DNA of 64,000 bases from Agaribacterium sp. ZY112 (lineage in GTDB: Bacteria; Pseudomonadota; Gammaproteobacteria; Pseudomonadales; Cellvibrionaceae). The notes beneath the pieces are model-generated. The model searched no databases, was not told the origin of the DNA, and worked only from the letters and a program-made list of their open reading frames with translations. Positions within the stretch are counted from its first letter, which is position 1, and each line of letters begins with the position of its first letter. The translations under genes were made by a program, and so were the position numbers. The DNA is taken from assembly GCF_041346925.1 (NCBI RefSeq), contig NZ_CP166840.1, forward strand, positions 62,001-126,000, given 5' to 3'. Positions 17,627-24,710 of the stretch are shown in pieces.

Positions 17627-18103
17627 ATGAAAATGCGACACTTTTGCCCAGCTCATGCTGAGCGTATACGCCACGATGAAGACAATGCCCTAAGCTCATG
17701 GAATGAACTAATCAACCGCGGCATGCAATCTTATATGGCTTGTCGCGCCTCAGCGGCCAGTATGTACTTTTCAGCCGCGCAAGAGATCGCCCTACTGCGC
17801 TTGTACCATAAGAAAAACACGCAGTTTCAAGCTTCACATTTATTACGCCCTTTAGAGTTTTTATTCGAGCTCATGTTAGTTGAAGAACAGTACCAAGAGA
17901 TAAGAAGCATGTTGGTTTCTGTGCGACGCTTTTTATTGCTTATACAAAGCCCTGAACAACAAAAAGCGCAGCAGTGGCTAAGCCACTTTCATAAAAAGCA
18001 CGAACAGGTCTTAGGGCCCTGCCCAGAATACAAAAGCACAACAGAACAAGGCTTAACACAGAAACAAAGCAGTATCAGCCTACAGTGGACCCAGACAGGC
18101 TAA
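17627..18103 (+). CDS. Conserved-looking small protein in a Fur-controlled position, function unknown
   Basis: 158 residues with a strong ribosome binding site (AAAGGAAAGGAG). No signal peptide or membrane segment. N-terminal MRHFCPAHAERIRHDEDNA has Cys and His residues that might bind metal. The centre is helical (YMACRASAASMYFSAAQEIALLRL). I do not recognise a named family. A Fur box about 100 bases upstream and the divergent sRNA suggest it is made under iron starvation. A terminator-like hairpin sits in its leader. Confidence 0.75.
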   Translation: MKMRHFCPAHAERIRHDEDNALSSWNELINRGMQSYMACRASAASMYFSAAQEIALLRLYHKKNTQFQASHLLRPLEFLFELMLVEEQYQEIRSMLVSVRRFLLLIQSPEQQKAQQWLSHFHKKHEQVLGPCPEYKSTTEQGLTQKQSSISLQWTQTG

Positions 18104-18108
18104 AGTTT

Positions 18109-18192
18109 TTGCGGCTAGGTAGCCCCTAGGTTCAGAGCCGGTTTTGGAAGGCTTGCCCCTGAGCCTGAAGAGCTTTGACTCTTCGGCCGCAA
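18109..18192. other. Multi-hairpin element closed by a 7-bp stem
   Basis: TTGCGGC (18109-18115) pairs with GCCGCAA (18186-18192). Inside are three small hairpins: CTAGG/CCTAG, AGGCT/AGCCT and AAGAG/CTCTT. The layout is cloverleaf-like with a tRNA-length acceptor stem, but there is no T-loop consensus, so it is not a standard tRNA. It begins six bases after the preceding stop codon. It could be a structured transcript end, a repeat unit or a decayed element. Confidence 0.4.
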
Positions 18193-18199
18193 ATTATTT

Positions 18200-18235
18200 G
18201 GAGCCTTAAATAGTGAACGCCGCTATTTAAGGCTC
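18200..18235. repeat. Perfect 14-bp inverted repeat
   Basis: GGAGCCTTAAATAG (18200-18213) is followed after eight bases by its exact complement CTATTTAAGGCTCC (18222-18235). No T run follows on either strand, so it is not a standard terminator. It lies between the Fur-linked gene and the acyltransferase. Confidence 0.8.
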
Positions 18236-18314
18236 CTGCTCGCATTTTGTATGCACTCTTTGAGCTGCCATGCTCTAATACGCGGCTTATTTACGCCAGT
18301 AAGAGCACAAACAC

Positions 18315-18923
18315 ATGAGCGACGCCGCTCTTAAATATAGAGAACAGCACAAACAACGCCTTAACTATATGCCTTGGCTGTATTGGCGTTTAAAACCTGC
18401 CCAACGCAAATGGGCCGACACTTGGCAACAACAATGGCAAGATTATTTAAAAGCCATGGAAACCGTGCATATAGAAGGCCAGTGCTTTATTTCCCCCGAG
18501 GCCAAACTCTTTGCTGAACCTGGCCGAGCCATTCGCATTGCCGAAGGCAGCTTTATTGCAGCCAACTGCGTATTGCATGGCCCCATTGAAATTGGAAAAA
18601 ACGTCGGCATTAATCACCACGCCCACCTCGATGGCGGTAAGAAAGGCATCCATATTGGCGACAACTGTCGTATTGCTGCACACAGCTCCATTATCGCCTT
18701 TAATCATCGTTACGATATGGATATGCCCATCAGCGAGCAGGGTATTTACAGTGAAGGCATAAACCTAGGCCAAGACGTGTGGCTCGGCGCACACACAGGC
18801 ATTACCGACGGCGTTACACTAGGCGATGGCTGTGTAGTGGGTATGCGCAGCGTAGTGACACAGAGTTTTGAAGCTAAAAAAGTGATCGCGGGCAATCCGG
18901 CTCGGATCATAAAGGACAGATAA
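18315..18923 (+). CDS. Hexapeptide-repeat acyltransferase
   Basis: 202 residues. From about residue 55 onward the left-handed beta-helix repeats are visible ([I/V]GxxxxI pattern: IEIGKNVGINHHAHLDGGKK, IHIGDNCRIAAHSSI). They end with LGDGCVVGMRSVVTQSFEAKKVIAGNPARIIKDR, the classic C-terminus of CysE/LacA/WbbJ-like acetyltransferases. The catalytic-type His is likely in AFNHRYDM. The substrate is probably a sugar or lipid-linked glycan, not determined. It overlaps DUF3301 by one base (TAATG), so the two are translationally coupled. Confidence 0.9.
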   Translation: MSDAALKYREQHKQRLNYMPWLYWRLKPAQRKWADTWQQQWQDYLKAMETVHIEGQCFISPEAKLFAEPGRAIRIAEGSFIAANCVLHGPIEIGKNVGINHHAHLDGGKKGIHIGDNCRIAAHSSIIAFNHRYDMDMPISEQGIYSEGINLGQDVWLGAHTGITDGVTLGDGCVVGMRSVVTQSFEAKKVIAGNPARIIKDR

Positions 18924-19237
18924 TGACCATCCATGATCTTATTATCATTTTTATAATAGCGATGCTTGCTTATCTTGTGTGGCTGCATTTAGAAGTGAGT
19001 AATTTAGCCCGTGCGGCTGCGACTAAACGCTGCAAAGAAAGCGATCTCGTTTTACTTGATCAAAGTGTCATCCTGAACAGTATTAGCTTAAAGAAAAGTA
19101 AGTTCAGTTTATTCGCCGTTGAACGGAAATATCACTTTGAATTTTCAAGTATTGGCGATACACGCTATCGCGGAGAAGTGGTATTTTTAGGCAGGCGCTT
19201 ACAGTTTGTGGGACTACAGCCCTATAAGCTTCAGTAA
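18923..19237 (+). CDS. DUF3301 membrane protein
   Basis: 104 residues with one N-terminal membrane helix (IHDLIIIFIIAMLAYLVWL), followed by RAAATKRCKESDLVLLDQSV, the conserved core of DUF3301 proteins, and a basic beta-rich tail. Function unknown. It is coupled to the acyltransferase through a TAATG overlap, and a bidirectional terminator at 19270-19300 closes the operon. Confidence 0.88.
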   Translation: MTIHDLIIIFIIAMLAYLVWLHLEVSNLARAAATKRCKESDLVLLDQSVILNSISLKKSKFSLFAVERKYHFEFSSIGDTRYRGEVVFLGRRLQFVGLQPYKLQ

Positions 19238-19269
19238 ATTCACATAAATGCTTGTCAGTCAAAAAGACA

Positions 19270-19300
19270 AATAAAGCCACATTATCAACGTGGCTTTATT
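19270..19300. terminator. Bidirectional terminator
   Basis: AATAAAGCCAC (19270-19280) pairs perfectly with GTGGCTTTATT (19290-19300). It sits between DUF3301 and the convergent double-glycine peptide gene. Confidence 0.85.
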
Positions 19301-19324
19301 TACTAGTTCAAACCAATAAGGTTC

Positions 19325-19513
19325 TCACTCACCAGAGTAAGGGGCATAAATATGCCCTCCATTTTCCGCTATACTAGCAAGATAAGCAGCATATAAACCA
19401 GACTTACCACTTTCCCCTTCGAAGGGGAATGTTGAATAACTAATATAATTAGAACTCGTCGTGCCACCTGACACGACATCTATTTCACTTGATTTAAGTT
19501 CACGAATGTTCAT
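19325..19513 (-). CDS. Double-glycine leader peptide precursor (putative bacteriocin/microcin-like or signal peptide)
   Basis: 62 residues. The first 17, MNIRELKSSEIDVVSGG, are a textbook double-glycine leader (xxELxxxExxxVSGG) of class II bacteriocins, microcins and quorum peptides exported by C39-peptidase ABC transporters. Cleavage after GG would release a 45-residue core rich in Ser, Tyr and Gly with no Cys. AGGAC precedes the ATG, and an AT-rich promoter region with TATAAT-like sequence lies upstream. No C39 transporter or immunity gene is in the window. It is next to a metalloprotease locus in the same direction. Core function unknown. Confidence 0.75.
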   Translation of the reverse strand: MNIRELKSSEIDVVSGGTTSSNYISYSTFPFEGESGKSGLYAAYLASIAENGGHIYAPYSGE

Positions 19514-19553
19514 GACATGTCCTTATAATTTATTATAAATCGAAACGATTACT

Positions 19554-19581
19554 CACTCTTTTCTTTACATGTAAAAGAGTG
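19554..19581 (-). terminator. Hairpin between prodomain-like gene and leader peptide
   Basis: CACTCTTTT (19554-19562) pairs with AAAAGAGTG (19573-19581). It may end the upstream transcript, leaving the peptide gene with its own promoter. Confidence 0.5.
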
Positions 19582-19668
19582 TCCAAGAACAAATTGCAGT
19601 TAACAACTTGAGCCGAGCTATCATATCCTGCAATGATCATGCAACAAACCTCATATGGCTAAACCGAT

Positions 19669-20310
19669 TTACATACTATTAATAGAGAGCCCTATACCCG
19701 GTGGTTCTTGATGGCTTTTCTTTATCATATAGCTACGCTTTTTGACTGTGGTGATATCGTAGCGCCACTCAGGGGTAACAATATAGCCATTAAGATTATT
19801 ATTAGATTGCATAAAACTGACACCAAACCCTACAGGTAAATCTGCTAGGCGCCCTCGAACTTCTTTACCATTCGGGTGATCTTTAATCTCTAGTATTTCA
19901 ACTGAAACCTGATCGCTAAGGCCGGGTAAATCTAATTGAATCCGCTGACTTATTTTATCTTGGCTAAAATAATCAGGATGAAACTCAAGCAGATAAACAT
20001 CATCAGGATCGACATCAAATATCATGGCTACTTGGTGACTCACTTCAGGATCAGCATCAACAACTAGGCTAAAAGCGCGCGCTCTATTATCAAGAGAAGA
20101 AAAATGAGATTGCTTCTTAGACATATGCGCAGAATCGACTGACTTATTATGCCCTTCTTTTTTATCTAAGGATTCATCAAAAACAATATCAGCACTTGTA
20201 CTTGAAAGCACTGACGGCTCTTTTTTACTCTCACCAAGAGAAGGCTTTAAGTAAATAAAAAACACAGCAAGAACACATAAAACGCCTACAAATCCAAATA
20301 CTTTTTTCAT
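19669..20310 (-). CDS. Stand-alone metalloprotease propeptide-like protein
   Basis: 213 residues with an N-terminal membrane anchor or signal (VFGFVGVLCVLAVFFIYL). A charged Ser-rich linker runs to about residue 75. The C-terminal half (IQLDLPGLSDQVSVEILEI, then KDHPNGKEVRG, then NNNLNGYIVTPEWRYDI) resembles the N-terminal propeptide of bacterial metzincins, where a hpnG...G...G-s motif precedes the catalytic domain. Here no catalytic domain follows. The gene comes right after a metzincin lacking such a propeptide, so it may be its inhibitor or chaperone in trans. The family match is from memory, not a search. Confidence 0.6.
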   Translation of the reverse strand: MKKVFGFVGVLCVLAVFFIYLKPSLGESKKEPSVLSSTSADIVFDESLDKKEGHNKSVDSAHMSKKQSHFSSLDNRARAFSLVVDADPEVSHQVAMIFDVDPDDVYLLEFHPDYFSQDKISQRIQLDLPGLSDQVSVEILEIKDHPNGKEVRGRLADLPVGFGVSFMQSNNNLNGYIVTPEWRYDITTVKKRSYMIKKSHQEPPGIGLSINSM

Positions 20311-20321
20311 ATTATAAACCT

Positions 20322-20347
20322 AAAAAAAGGCGGCCGTTACGCCGCCT
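20322..20347 (-). terminator. Terminator after the metalloprotease, just before the next start
   Basis: AGGCGGC (minus strand, 20347-20341) pairs with GCCGCCT (20334-20328), then six further U. The downstream ATG at 20310 lies 12 bases beyond the U tract with AGG as its only ribosome site, so the downstream gene depends on read-through or on its own promoter inside this region. Confidence 0.75.
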
Positions 20348-20354
20348 ATAAGCT

Positions 20355-22571
20355 TTACCAAATACTCGAATAAGAACTTACAGTTTCGTTAAATACGCGT
20401 TCAATCCCTAATGCGGCATCCGCTTCGCTAGCAACACCACAAGCTAAATCACCTGCACATTGCTCTACCAGAGGTGTCGAAAAGTATTGAATCCGAGGGG
20501 CTTGATAATAGCTGGAATAAGCCATAATTGAACGGAATCGCCCTACAACACCATATCCCATAGACCAGGGGTAGATTCGCCCTTGACTCAACTCTTCCGC
20601 TGTTTGGCCGTGACCAGCCCCAAGATTATGTCCCATTTCGTGAATAAGGGTCGATGTACACGAATGACTTGTATAGGAAACAGCGTATTTTTTAGGATCA
20701 TTAGGATAGTATGCAATACCACAATAATCGGGATGTGATGTGCCAATATAAGCCACTAGATCTGGGCGGTATTCTTCTTTTAGACTTTTAACATACTCAC
20801 TATCGCGCAATAAATATAAATTACTATGCTTAGCGCTATAATCACCTTGTGAGCCAAGTAGCTCCGCAGATTTCATTCCTATAATCTCAATATCAAAACC
20901 GACTAAGCTATTATCTAAAGCAACCTGACCGTAATTCAACATCGTCTTAAGACGACCTTCAACGGCGGACTCATCACCAAAGAGAGTAAGCAGTTTATTT
21001 GGATACACCATTAACAAGCGTAATTTATTTGCGCCCACACTAATACTACGAGTGCTACTTGTTAATGCTTCTCCATTCACCATACTAAGCAGGCGATATT
21101 CATATAGACCATTACCTAAACCGTATTCAGAGCGTTTATATTCATTGCTACCGATACTGACATGGCTGACCATCTGCCAATTCTCACCGTTACTTCGACG
21201 CTGAAGAACAGTATTCGCATATGATGTTTCCCAAGTAAGATTAAAGAAACCACTTGCAGTTTTTGATTTAACCTTAACAGCAGGCAACCCGCTCACGCTT
21301 ACCCCAACCACGGCACTGTAATTATCTTTAGCGTCGATAGGCGCAGGGTTATACAAGCGAAACTCATAATTACCGTCACTCAACCCACTCATTTGACTTG
21401 TGTGCGCAATCTCGTTTGGAGCGCTATCGTCAACATCCAGCCAATTACCGCCTACACGACGGCGCTGCAAAAACATACTCTCATTATTATTATTCCAGCT
21501 TATAACAAAGCTGCCGTCTTCATCTGCAACAGGAACATTAGGGCTTGCAATAGAAGATGGATTAACAGTAACCGTGACCAAAGCACCATCTAAATTACTG
21601 CCGTTATCTGTTGTATAACTAAATATGTCTTCGCCACTAAAACCATAGTCAGGACGATAAAGAACCTTATCCTCCTCAATACTGACCTTGCCATGTTTCG
21701 CTCTTACAGTATTAGCTACGTCGACCAATTCGAGTTCGTTGTCATTTCTACTATGATCATTAGCCAATACATCAATAAGAACCTCATGCCCAGAAATAGT
21801 TGTTGCAGCATCGTTATAAGCTTTAGCTTGAGCAGTAACAGTTACCGACACCCACGCTGTTTTTAAGGTGTAGTCAGCCTCAATGGTATAAGTAAATCTA
21901 TCTACCCCAACAAAGCCTTCATCGGCCCGATAGCTAAGCTCACTGTCAGAAACCTGACTGACTGAACCATGTTTGGCTCTGATCAGATTATTATATTGAG
22001 AAATAACAGCAGCTTCGTTTGGCTGAATATCATTTTCCAACACATCAATGATTACACTTTGGCCTGATTCAACGCTGGCATTGTCATCCACAGCGTCTAA
22101 AGCTTGACTTACTGGACTGATGACAAAGCGGTCCATGTTCCATTCCCAACTCGATGCCCCCGCTGCTGTAATACGAATAATGTTTATTCCAGAAGGTAAA
22201 TAAACTTCATCCCATATTTCCAGCTCAGAAAAAGTATCCCAACTACCATTTGTTGGTACTGGAATAACGGTATCATCACCTGGTACCGAGAATTGAATCG
22301 CAGCGCCTTGCATAGGGGTGCCTACAAAGGCCGAAATACTATAAAGTCCAGCTTCATTAATCGTAACTTGGTATTCCCCCCAGTCACTGGTTTGCACATG
22401 ATTAACCGCACCAATACCAGATGGGGTCGTGTAGCTATGAAAACCTCCATAGCCGCCACCTGTATTAATAAAATTTTCAGCTTCAATAGTTTGATAATTG
22501 TTGGCGAATGCCAACGTAGAGAATAGCCCTAACGAAACAACACTAAGTCCTTTTTTAAAAAAGGTGTTCAT
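20355..22571 (-). CDS. Secreted CBM6-containing metzincin metalloprotease
   Basis: 738 residues from the ATG at 22571, which has AGGAG upstream and a good signal peptide (VVSLGLFSTLAFA). Domains: CBM6 carbohydrate-binding module (about 25-155, YQTIEAENF to WEWNMDRF), two cadherin-like/Ig modules (VLENDIQ and VLANDHS, about 160-340), two FN3-like modules (about 345-505), then a reprolysin-like catalytic domain. His644, Glu645, His648 and His654 form HExxHxxGxxH (HEMGHNLGAGH), and SIMAYS supplies the Met-turn. It probably targets glycoproteins or polysaccharide-coated matrices. No propeptide is evident; a possible one is encoded by the next gene. Confidence 0.9.
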   Translation of the reverse strand: MNTFFKKGLSVVSLGLFSTLAFANNYQTIEAENFINTGGGYGGFHSYTTPSGIGAVNHVQTSDWGEYQVTINEAGLYSISAFVGTPMQGAAIQFSVPGDDTVIPVPTNGSWDTFSELEIWDEVYLPSGINIIRITAAGASSWEWNMDRFVISPVSQALDAVDDNASVESGQSVIIDVLENDIQPNEAAVISQYNNLIRAKHGSVSQVSDSELSYRADEGFVGVDRFTYTIEADYTLKTAWVSVTVTAQAKAYNDAATTISGHEVLIDVLANDHSRNDNELELVDVANTVRAKHGKVSIEEDKVLYRPDYGFSGEDIFSYTTDNGSNLDGALVTVTVNPSSIASPNVPVADEDGSFVISWNNNNESMFLQRRRVGGNWLDVDDSAPNEIAHTSQMSGLSDGNYEFRLYNPAPIDAKDNYSAVVGVSVSGLPAVKVKSKTASGFFNLTWETSYANTVLQRRSNGENWQMVSHVSIGSNEYKRSEYGLGNGLYEYRLLSMVNGEALTSSTRSISVGANKLRLLMVYPNKLLTLFGDESAVEGRLKTMLNYGQVALDNSLVGFDIEIIGMKSAELLGSQGDYSAKHSNLYLLRDSEYVKSLKEEYRPDLVAYIGTSHPDYCGIAYYPNDPKKYAVSYTSHSCTSTLIHEMGHNLGAGHGQTAEELSQGRIYPWSMGYGVVGRFRSIMAYSSYYQAPRIQYFSTPLVEQCAGDLACGVASEADAALGIERVFNETVSSYSSIW

Positions 22572-23096
22572 AGTTAACTCCTGTAATGGAAGCTTTGCCC
22601 GCTCTATGGGGAGGGTTATGAACAAAGCTTCCTGCTTTACTTTCCAAAGACCATAGATCTTTGACATCTGTCCGTGAAGCGCGCACAAGTACGGCTGCTC
22701 ATTAATGAGCAACTTACGCTTTTAAATTGGAATTATTATGTCGCCAACCAGAACGTATTGACGATTAATTATTATATACAAGCCATCAGACAACTTGCAG
22801 CGACAATATTAGAGGCAATTTATTCAATATAAAATACAAGGAAAACAATAAACACAAATTAGTGGCACGATAATAATTAGTCGATTCATTTTCATCCCAT
22901 ATGGCTATTAAGCAAGCAAAAGCATAATAAAAACAAATACACGATCAATTTCAAATAAAAAAACCAAAAACATTTTTAACCATGCTTTTTGACTAGGGAC
23001 AAGACCCAACAAGACATAACTACAATTATTTCGGATAGAAAAACAACAACTTAAATAAAAATGACAACAGCGAACAAAAAGCATTAATGACAGGCA
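22572..23096. other. AT-rich intergenic stretch
   Basis: About 525 bases upstream of the metalloprotease. No gene is supported here. The region is very A/T-rich with no clear hairpin or operator. It must hold the protease promoter. Confidence 0.4.
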
Positions 23097-23100
23097 CAAA

Positions 23101-23124
23101 AAAGGCGAGCATCAGCCCGCCTTT
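23101..23124 (-). terminator. Terminator after the redoxin gene
   Basis: AAAGGCG pairs with CGCCTTT (23118-23124); on the minus strand the stem is followed by a U run. It lies just beyond the redoxin stop. Confidence 0.8.
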
Positions 23125-23147
23125 GCGCATGCACTAACAACAAGAAA

Positions 23148-23735
23148 TCACCGCCACTTTATATTACATCCCATAGACGGGTACTGAGTTCCTTCTATTT
23201 CTTTCCCTTTCAAAATCGAATCCAACGCTGAAGCCAAGCTCGCCCCAGTTGCTTTGGTATCACTACTGTAATTTCCTGAACTAATACGGGTTGGTCTAGT
23301 CGCATCAAATTCACCGCGATAAGCAAGCTTTTTGTCTTGATTAAACACATATAAATCAGGTGTGCAAGCTGCACTATAGGCTTTAGCCACACTTTGATCC
23401 GCATCGTATAAATAGGGAAATCTATAAGCACGATCTGCTTTTTCTTTTTTCATCAACTCAAAACTATCAGCAGGATAACTCTCAGCATCATTACTGCTAA
23501 TCGCTACAAACGCGACACCTTTATCTAGATACTCGTCACTGAGAGTTTTCAGCGCTGGAGCAATATGGATCACATAGGGGCAATGATTGCAGATAAACAA
23601 TACAACCAATGCCTTAGCGCCATTAAAATCGTCAAGACAGACAACTGAGCCATCGGTTGAAGGAAGGGAAAAATTCGGGGCTGCGCTGTGCAGATCCATC
23701 ATCGTACTTTCGGTTAGAGCCATCTCTTGTTCCAC
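23148..23735 (-). CDS. Thioredoxin-fold redoxin (AhpC/TSA-like)
   Basis: About 190-195 residues, cytoplasmic (no signal peptide). APNFSLPSTDG begins the redoxin fold. VVLFICNHCPYVIH carries the active site as CNHC in place of CxxC with other spacers, the form seen in this thioredoxin family, likely a thiol reductase or peroxidase. ISSNDAESYP and the cis-Pro loop CTPDLYVF are typical. A start at the second Met, 23723, is also possible. It stands alone and ends with its own terminator. Confidence 0.88.
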   Translation of the reverse strand: MEQEMALTESTMMDLHSAAPNFSLPSTDGSVVCLDDFNGAKALVVLFICNHCPYVIHIAPALKTLSDEYLDKGVAFVAISSNDAESYPADSFELMKKEKADRAYRFPYLYDADQSVAKAYSAACTPDLYVFNQDKKLAYRGEFDATRPTRISSGNYSSDTKATGASLASALDSILKGKEIEGTQYPSMGCNIKWR

Positions 23736-23952
23736 GCGCTATAAGTAAGGTAGGAATGAGGTAAAGATCAAATATAGATGTAACTATAAAGGGTCATACC
23801 TTGTTGGCGCTTATGCTAAGAGGCTCATGGTGCTGATGCAAGCCTAAACCCTATGTGTTACAAAGCAAATACACGGACGCTATGATGGCCTTAACAACAA
23901 AGCCCAAGTACCATAAGCCTTTGTTAAACACCAGCTAAGCAGAGACTCATAC

Positions 23953-24294
23953 ATGAAACGTAAGACCATGCTCAAACGCGTAAAGCCTTTAATAAGCTTA
24001 ACTCTACTAATCAGTAGCCTTGCTCTCACAGCCTGTGAAGAAAAAAGTAACAGCGAAAAAGCCCAAGATGCTATCAATGAGAGTGCCGCCGCGCTTAAGC
24101 AAAGCGCCAGTGAGCTCAAAGAAATAGCTAAAGATGAATACCAAGAGGCTCTAGAAGAAGCAGCCGAAGACTTTGCCAGCGCCAAAAAGAGTACTAGCAA
24201 TGCAGTTGATCAAGCCAAGCAAGCTCTTAATGAAGCCAATCGATTAGCTGCCGAAAAGTACAACCAAGCACTTGAAGATTTAAAAACTGATTAG
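23953..24294 (+). CDS. Small coiled-coil lipoprotein
   Basis: 113 residues with lipobox LTAC near residue 28, then an Ala/Lys/Glu-rich region to the end (SAAALKQSASELKEIAKDEY and onward) predicted to form a single long helix or coiled coil. Such proteins are usually envelope-spacing or stress-related, but no specific function can be assigned. The stop codon is followed within 8 bases by a striking 8-bp tandem repeat. Confidence 0.75.
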   Translation: MKRKTMLKRVKPLISLTLLISSLALTACEEKSNSEKAQDAINESAAALKQSASELKEIAKDEYQEALEEAAEDFASAKKSTSNAVDQAKQALNEANRLAAEKYNQALEDLKTD

Positions 24295-24302
24295 CGCGAA
24301 AT

Positions 24303-24366
24303 AGCGAAATAGCGAAATAGCGAAATAGCGAAATAGCGAAATAGCGAAATAGCGAAATAGCGAAAT
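24303..24366 (+). repeat. 8-bp tandem repeat array, eight perfect copies of AGCGAAAT
   Basis: Eight perfect copies preceded by a partial one (GCGAAAT at 24296-24302). The array starts 8 bases after the stop of the coiled-coil lipoprotein gene and lies 344 bases upstream of the next TonB receptor. Each unit junction contains TAG. Length variation by slipped-strand mispairing is plausible. Confidence 0.95.
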
Positions 24367-24710
24367 TCTACGTCGAGAAAAGGTATAAAGAGAATACGGG
24401 TTCACTGCGCTTTCTGCACTTTGCTCATAGATATTTGCCCCACTCCACCGACCTGCACTCTATCTATTTGTAGTTCCTATACCTACTTGCCCCAGCCTTC
24501 TTTTCGAAGGCTCTTGATCCTCTCTAGTTACCACTCCTTAGGTAACGCCTCTTTGCATAGCCCTTCTGACTGCGTCACCAACGCAAATACAAATCCATCT
24601 CATTTGCTTTATTTGATCCTGCGCAAGGAGCTTTAAGGTGACAAGCTTATGATGCGCCAATAGTAGTAATTCTCACTACGACCTTTATTTTCACCAGCAG
24701 TAGATATGTT
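24367..24710. other. Intergenic stretch upstream of the TonB receptor, with a possible operator
   Basis: No supported gene. A short inverted repeat GTAGT-7-ACTAC at 24663-24679 lies about 32 bases before the receptor ATG and could be a regulator site. I see no Fur box here. Confidence 0.35.

Noticed and set aside
18109..18192. tRNA gene
   Set aside because: The acceptor-like stem is 7 bp, but the T-loop lacks TTCRA, the anticodon-like loop has eight bases, and the D-arm is not of normal shape.
23880..24200. 106-codon minus-strand frame
   Set aside because: Antisense to the coiled-coil lipoprotein; the Ala/Ser/Leu-rich sequence arises from the repeated codons opposite.
24303..24366. CRISPR array
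   Set aside because: Units are only 8 bp with no spacers.
24421..24636. 71-codon frame upstream of the TonB receptor
   Set aside because: No start signal, odd composition (Ser/Pro/Cys-rich), no hint of a family.
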